Below, piece by piece: positions 8,362-11,606 of a stretch of 11,606 bases of DNA. Source of the DNA: JAIPEK01 sp041685935 (lineage in GTDB: Bacteria > Desulfobacterota > Desulfobacteria > Desulfobacterales > Desulfobacteraceae); NCBI GenBank assembly GCA_041685935.1, contig JAWLES010000073.1, forward strand, positions 1 to 11,606. Direction: 5' to 3'. Position numbers and translations under genes: made by a program. The number at the start of each line of letters is the position of its first letter. The stretch's first letter is position 1. A model generated the notes under the pieces. The model saw only the letters and a program-made list of their open reading frames with translations, was not told the DNA's origin and ran no database searches.

Positions 8362-9377
8362 TATTTTTTCTTTTGATTTTTCGCCTGAAATGCGGCAAGT
8401 TTTACTGCTTCCATAAGGCTGGTATAATCTGCAAGCCCTTTCCATGCGATGTCATAGGCGGTGCCGTGGTCAACCGAGGTGCGTATGATGTCGAGTCCCA
8501 GGGTGGTGTTGACTCCGTCTTTGAAATGAACCATTTTGAACGGAATAAGTCCCTGGTCATGGTACATGCAGACCACACAGTCGTATTTTCCGTTAACTGC
8601 ATGATAAAATACCGTATCAGGCGGCAGAGGGCCTGACACATTCCAGCCCCGGTCTTTTGCCAGACGGACTGCCGGTTCGATCACCCTCTCTTCTTCATCT
8701 CCGAACATGGAGTCTTCTCCTGCATGGGGATTGAGGCCGGCAACAGCAATTCCGGGCCGGTCTATGCCGAATCTCCGCACAAGCGAGGTGTTTGAAAGCT
8801 CAATGGTTTCAAAGATTTTTTCAGATGTAAGACAGCCGGGTACTTCGGATATCGGCATATGGATCGTCATCAGTACCACCTTGAGCCGATGTCCGGTCAT
8901 CATCATGGCATACCTGCGGGCCCTGGTGCGGCTTGCGATAAGTTCGGTATGCCCGTGAAATTCACTGCCCGCCATTTTAAGGGCGGTCTTTGTCACCGGG
9001 CTTGTGGCAAGGGCATCTATTCTTTTGTCCGCAGCAAGGTCCGCGCCTTTTTCAATATACGAGAGCATGGCTTTACCGGTCTCTGCCGAAGGTTCGCCCG
9101 GAACCATTTTTTCGGCATCAACAGGGTATCCCGGAATAATATTCCTTCTTTTATCGTTGAATACGGCATTGTCCACAGAGTCGATTCCGGAAAATTCAAT
9201 TTTCAGTTTTAACAGTGCTGAAGCCTTTTCAAGAACGGTGATGTCTCCAATAACCACCGGCCGGCAGAACCGGTCAATGCCGCCTTTTGCGAGCAGTGAT
9301 GCAGTGATTTCCGGCCCGATTCCCGCAGGGTCTCCCATTGTAATACCGATGATCGGAAGATATTCAGTCCCTGTCAT
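8361..9377 (-). CDS. pdxA: 4-hydroxythreonine-4-phosphate dehydrogenase (PdxA)
   Basis: PdxA oxidises 4-phosphooxy-threonine with NAD(P) in the DXP-dependent pathway to pyridoxal 5'-phosphate. It has 338 residues, normal for the family. Visible: N-terminal IIGITMGDPAGIGPE, substrate loop HGHTE (141-145), TIHMPISEVP with His173, LNPHAGE with His218, MYHDQG with His273, and C-terminal TTLGLDIIRTSVDHGTAYDIA. The three histidines keep the spacing of the metal ligands H166/H211/H266 of the E. coli enzyme (each +7). ATG 9377 is chosen because the preceding codon is a stop (TGA) and the conserved first strand begins at residue 8; no strong ribosome site is seen. The gene is first of a two-gene unit with uvrA (TAATG junction) and is divergent from dnaA. 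A PdxA2-like role in another pathway is possible, but no such neighbours are visible. Confidence 0.95.
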   Translation of the reverse strand: MTGTEYLPIIGITMGDPAGIGPEITASLLAKGGIDRFCRPVVIGDITVLEKASALLKLKIEFSGIDSVDNAVFNDKRRNIIPGYPVDAEKMVPGEPSAETGKAMLSYIEKGADLAADKRIDALATSPVTKTALKMAGSEFHGHTELIASRTRARRYAMMMTGHRLKVVLMTIHMPISEVPGCLTSEKIFETIELSNTSLVRRFGIDRPGIAVAGLNPHAGEDSMFGDEEERVIEPAVRLAKDRGWNVSGPLPPDTVFYHAVNGKYDCVVCMYHDQGLIPFKMVHFKDGVNTTLGLDIIRTSVDHGTAYDIAWKGLADYTSLMEAVKLAAFQAKNQKKK

Positions 9378-9434
9378 TCAATTGTATCCGGCATGGCATC
9401 AAGTTTCAGAAAAGTCCGCACCTGTTTAGGGTTC

Positions 9435-9462
9435 TTTATAATAAGCCTTATCATACGATCAA
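9435..9462 (-). promoter_or_regulatory. Candidate sigma70-type promoter for pdxA-uvrA
   Basis: Read on the minus strand, a -35-like TTGATC (9462-9457) is followed after 16 bases by a -10-like TATAAA (9440-9435). Initiation would be near 9428, giving a leader of about 50 bases before the pdxA ATG. The match is moderate and was found by eye in AT-rich DNA, so chance is a real alternative. Confidence 0.35.
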
Positions 9463-9524
9463 GTATACCCCGCCGGGCCTTTTCTGTAAACATGTAACTT
9501 TTGAAATTGTGAAACCATCTGAAA

Positions 9525-9533
9525 ATATACACA
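9525..9533 (+). promoter_or_regulatory. Single DnaA-box-like 9-mer
   Basis: ATATACACA differs at its first base from the relaxed box TTWTNCACA. It stands alone in AT-rich DNA, and the DnaA encoded here may not prefer the classical box. Treat as weak. Confidence 0.15.
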
Positions 9534-9580
9534 GTTTAAAGACCGGTTCATTAAAAAAGAAAATCAAAGGAAAATTTAAT

Positions 9581-9595
9581 AATTTGAAGCAAATT
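9581..9595. repeat. Short palindrome AATTTG-AAG-CAAATT
   Basis: Perfect 6-base arms flank a 3-base centre, and a further AATTTG occurs at 9616-9621. It lies in the most AT-rich part of the gap. It could be a protein-binding dyad, but such sequences also arise by chance in AT-rich DNA. Confidence 0.35.
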
Positions 9596-9773
9596 GGAGA
9601 AATGGATTTTTTCAGAATTTGGGAACCCCTTTGTGATTGCCCATATTTCATTGCAAAATAGCAGGTTATAAAAGCACTTGTAATTAGGGGGGATTGTCCT
9701 GTTTCACGGCCTTATTTTTAATTAAAACAAATACTTATGAATGAGCGCAACCCGGTTTCCAAACATCTTTCTA

Positions 9774-9845
9774 ACAAAGTGTTATCCGATTTGACCTTGA
9801 AAAAGATATGAAATAAATATAGTTCATCTTTTTCAAGCACTTTGT
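9774..9845. repeat. Two-part inverted repeat upstream of dnaA
   Basis: A perfect 12-base pair of arms, CTTGAAAAAGAT (9796-9807) and ATCTTTTTCAAG (9826-9837), is separated by 18 bases. Directly outside the right arm, CACTTTGT (9838-9845) has its complement ACAAAGTG at 9774-9781. The two left-hand segments are separated by 14 unpaired bases containing TTATCC. The total is 20 complementary base pairs. The inner arms overlap the best dnaA promoter candidate, which suggests an operator or regulatory structure. There is no following T-run at the right arm, so a terminator is unlikely. Confidence 0.6.
9791..9823 (+). promoter_or_regulatory. Candidate dnaA promoter
   Basis: A -35-like TTGACC (9791-9796) with TAAATA at 9814-9819 gives a 17-base spacer but a poor -10. 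Alternatively TTGAAA (9797-9802) pairs with TATAGT (9818-9823) at a short 15-base spacer. Both readings overlap the inverted repeat at 9774-9845. A leader of about 100 bases would precede the dnaA ATG. Other weak -35/-10 pairs exist nearer the gene, for example TTGTTA at 9851. Confidence 0.3.
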
Positions 9846-9850
9846 ATTTC

Positions 9851-9874
9851 TTGTTAATCATTGGTTATTGTTAA
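9851..9874. repeat. TTGTTAA direct repeat, 17-base period
   Basis: TTGTTAA occurs at 9851-9857 and again at 9868-9874, about 55 bases before the dnaA start. The interval resembles tandem operator spacing (just over 1.5 helical turns), but the units are AT-rich and short. No binding protein is suggested by the sequence. Confidence 0.3.
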
Positions 9875-9927
9875 ATATCTGCTGTCGAACGTATTATTTT
9901 TTTTAAAAACAGTATGTAAAAGAGCCT

Positions 9928-11331
9928 ATGTCTGAAGAGCGTATGGAAAATTATTGGAACAAAGTAAAACAGAATCTTGAGGAGAGCCTGCCCGATCACA
10001 GTTACAGAATGTGGGTCGAGCCTGTAAATTTCATGGATGCGGATGAAACCACCATAAAACTCTCCTGCCCCAACAGCTTTTTGGCAAGAAGGATTAAGTC
10101 CAACTATCTTTTGCGGTTTCAAAAGGAGCTTTCCAAATTCGGCTTCAATGATGTACGAATTGAATTTTACACGGAAAAACGCAAGGCTCAAACCAAAGAG
10201 CCGGTCATGGAAAGTACCGCCGCCCTGCCCATGTCCGCAGGCAGGGTAAGGCCTGAAGAGGTGAAGCAGATGCCGCTTCCCGGTATGAACATGAGACCCG
10301 GTACCGGACGGCTTTTGAATAACGGACATACGTTTGATGATTTTGTGGTGGGTAAAAACAGCAACTTTGCCTACTCCGCATCCCTTTCCCTTGCCAGGGG
10401 GACATTCGATACGGATAACATCCTTTATCTTCTGTCAGGAACCGGCCTCGGCAAAAGCCATCTGGCACAGGCAGTGGGCCATTACATCCTTACAAACAAC
10501 GTTTCGGAAAAGGTCTATTATATCACAGCCGAAGACTTTACAAACGAGATGATCGAGGCGTTGAAGAATAAAACCATTTACAGGTTCAAGGAAAAGTACA
10601 GGCGCTGCTGTGATGTCCTGATACTCGAGGATATTCATTTTCTTTCAGGGAAGCAGGCCACACAGAAGGAGCTTGCACTGACCCTGGATCACCTGCTGAA
10701 TGCCGGCAAAAAGATCATTTTCAGCGGAAACCATGCTCCCGCGGACATCCCCAAGCTTGAGGAATCCCTTGAATCAAGACTGTCCCTGGGCTTGATGACG
10801 GAAATAGAGGCACCGGATTTCAGTACACGGGTAAAAATTCTCAATAAGAAAGCAGCGGTTAACGGGTACTATGTTCCCGGGGATGTCATGGAATTTCTTG
10901 CACAGGAGCTTTCCACCAATGTAAGACAGCTGGAAAGCGGCCTGAAAGGAGTTGTGGCCAAAGGGTCGATCCTCAACGAAACCGTTGATATAAACCTTGC
11001 CCGGAGTGTAATCAAAAACTTTGCCAAAATTGAAAAAAGAATATCCGTGGATTCTATAAAAAAGCTTGTCTGTAAGGAGTTTTCCATTTCCGAAAAGGAT
11101 ATTGTCTCCCCCTCCAGAAAGCAGAGAATCGTCAAGCCCAGGCAGATGGCCATCTATCTGGCAAGGAAGTATACCAGCGAACCCTTGAAGGTGATCGGGA
11201 AAAACTTCAACCGGTATCATGCCACTGCAATATATGCCATCAACGCCATTGAAAAGGAACTGAAAAAAACCAATGCAGTTTCCGAGCAGGTACGGTATCT
11301 TACACAGAAGATAGAGCAGGGCAAATTATAA
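9928..11331 (+). CDS. dnaA: DnaA-family replication initiator, divergent in its DNA-recognition motif
   Basis: DnaA is an AAA+ ATPase that binds origin boxes, oligomerises and melts DNA. This 467-residue protein has all four domains: domain I (about 6-80, WNKVKQNLEESLPDHSYRMWVEP), a short linker (about 82-130), AAA+ domain III and C-terminal helix-turn-helix domain IV. Walker A is GTGLGKS (171-177); Walker B is LILED (231-235). The arginine finger (Arg284) and sensor-2 Arg333 are kept. By eye against E. coli DnaA, box VII Arg281 is Ser280, Arg245 of the single-strand-binding motif is Ala244, and sensor-1 SDR reads GNH. In domain IV, counterparts of Arg399 and Arg407 are kept (397, 405). The GGRDHTTV signature reads NRYHATAI, one residue shorter. 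ATG 9928 has only a weak ribosome site; ATG 9943 is an alternative. A flavoprotein gene follows after 24 bases. It is a main initiator or a paralog; this is undecided. Confidence 0.85.
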   Translation: MSEERMENYWNKVKQNLEESLPDHSYRMWVEPVNFMDADETTIKLSCPNSFLARRIKSNYLLRFQKELSKFGFNDVRIEFYTEKRKAQTKEPVMESTAALPMSAGRVRPEEVKQMPLPGMNMRPGTGRLLNNGHTFDDFVVGKNSNFAYSASLSLARGTFDTDNILYLLSGTGLGKSHLAQAVGHYILTNNVSEKVYYITAEDFTNEMIEALKNKTIYRFKEKYRRCCDVLILEDIHFLSGKQATQKELALTLDHLLNAGKKIIFSGNHAPADIPKLEESLESRLSLGLMTEIEAPDFSTRVKILNKKAAVNGYYVPGDVMEFLAQELSTNVRQLESGLKGVVAKGSILNETVDINLARSVIKNFAKIEKRISVDSIKKLVCKEFSISEKDIVSPSRKQRIVKPRQMAIYLARKYTSEPLKVIGKNFNRYHATAIYAINAIEKELKKTNAVSEQVRYLTQKIEQGKL

Positions 11332-11355
11332 CTTCCGATTCTGGCTGATGGAAAT

Positions 11356-11606
11356 ATGGCGAATCTGTCTGAAAAGACCCTTGATAAAATAGCCGGTATT
11401 ACGGGCGAAAATCATATGACCGCGGACAGGGAGGAACTGCTCTGCTATTCGTATGACGCCGCCGGCAAGTCAGCCTGCCTCCCTGATGCAGTGGTGTTTC
11501 CGGCAGATACGGACCAGGTGAGCCGTTTGATGAAACTTGCCGGCACCGAGGGCTTCTCCGTAATTCCCAGGGGCAGCGGTTCAGGCATGACAGGAGGTTC
11601 TGTTCC
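11356..11606 (+). CDS. FAD-linked oxidase, GlcD/D-lactate dehydrogenase type (3'-truncated by window edge)
   Basis: Only the first 83 residues are visible. They show the start of a PCMH-type FAD-binding domain: PDAVVFPADTDQVSRLMKLA (43-62) followed by GFSVIPRGSGSGMTGGSV, the loop that holds the FAD pyrophosphate in GlcD, D-lactate dehydrogenase and related 2-hydroxyacid oxidoreductases. The N-terminal pattern of a short helix then EELLCYSYDA is also typical of this group. ATG 11356 is chosen because the same frame is closed by the dnaA stop at 11329-11331 and no other start fits; GGA at 11350-11352 is only a weak, close ribosome site. The 24-base gap after dnaA with no terminator suggests co-transcription. 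Exact substrate (glycolate, D-lactate or other) cannot be told; a downstream iron-sulfur partner (GlcF-like) would be expected but lies outside. Confidence 0.85.
   Translation, partial: MANLSEKTLDKIAGITGENHMTADREELLCYSYDAAGKSACLPDAVVFPADTDQVSRLMKLAGTEGFSVIPRGSGSGMTGGSV

Larger units (their letters stand above)
9378..9927. other. AT-rich divergent intergenic region pdxA/dnaA
   Basis: This is the only long non-coding stretch in the window, 550 bases between the diverging pdxA and dnaA starts. It is visibly richer in A/T than the genes, especially from about 9535 to 9620 and 9710 to 9927. It holds possible promoters on both strands, a long inverted repeat at 9774-9845, a short palindrome at 9581-9595 and a direct repeat at 9851-9874. 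Position next to dnaA and divergent transcription would fit a replication origin, but no cluster of TTATCCACA-type boxes is present. I found no credible gene in it. Confidence 0.6.

Noticed and set aside
8362..8445. Longer uvrA with start at 8445
   Set aside because: The extra 28 residues are read from the end of pdxA in another frame and match no UvrA N-terminus; ATG 8361 begins the conserved sequence.
8859..9429. Overlapping plus-strand open frames across pdxA
   Set aside because: They are antisense to a gene with clear catalytic motifs and have no recognisable domain of their own.
9451..9651. 66-codon minus-strand frame in the pdxA/dnaA gap
   Set aside because: No ribosome site, low-complexity hydrophobic/Lys composition expected of AT-rich DNA, no recognisable family, and it covers the likely pdxA promoter.
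9782..9790. TTATCCGAT as a DnaA box
   Set aside because: Matches only the first six bases of TTATCCACA; kept only as part of the inverted-repeat observation.
9914..9919. ATGTAA minimal start-stop element just before dnaA
   Set aside because: No ribosome binding site precedes it, and such a hexamer is expected by chance in AT-rich leaders.
1..11606. Mobile elements, CRISPR arrays, tRNA or rRNA genes
   Set aside because: No transposase, integrase, regularly spaced repeats or RNA gene structure was found on either strand.

Overview
The window looks like chromosomal DNA from a free-living bacterium of moderate G+C. Protein flavour and gene combination suggest an anaerobic deltaproteobacterium (Desulfobacterota, perhaps Desulfobacterales). 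That placement is inference: there is no rRNA or other taxonomic marker here. I see no mobile element, CRISPR array, tRNA or rRNA.

Layout. (1) Positions 1-5462, plus strand: a tight glycogen cluster. It holds an alpha-glucan phosphorylase cut by the left edge, a GT5 glycogen synthase, and a GH13 branching enzyme of the eukaryotic (GBE1/SBE) sequence type. The last two genes overlap by 8 bases and the branching enzyme starts at TTG. (2) Positions 5539-9377, minus strand, convergent with the glycogen genes: pdxA followed by uvrA, joined by a TAATG stop/start overlap. (3) Positions 9378-9927: an AT-rich 550-bp gap between divergently transcribed pdxA and dnaA. It contains a long inverted repeat overlapping a possible dnaA promoter, but no convincing cluster of consensus DnaA boxes. 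(4) Positions 9928-11331, plus strand: a full-length but divergent DnaA. (5) From 11356 past the right edge: the N-terminus of a GlcD-type FAD-linked oxidase, 24 bases after dnaA.

How the genes work together. The first three form a polymer pathway: the synthase extends alpha-1,4 chains, the branching enzyme adds alpha-1,6 branches and the phosphorylase releases glucose-1-phosphate. No glgC is visible, so the sugar-nucleotide supply lies elsewhere. pdxA (pyridoxal phosphate synthesis) and uvrA (excision repair) share a transcript but no pathway.

The most unusual element is the DnaA protein. Its ATPase core and four-domain architecture are intact. However, the DNA-recognition helix and several residues needed by classical DnaA for origin melting differ, and the gene sits beside a flavoprotein gene rather than dnaN/recF. 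It may be a second DnaA paralog, or the sole initiator with a changed binding-site preference. The sequence alone cannot decide.
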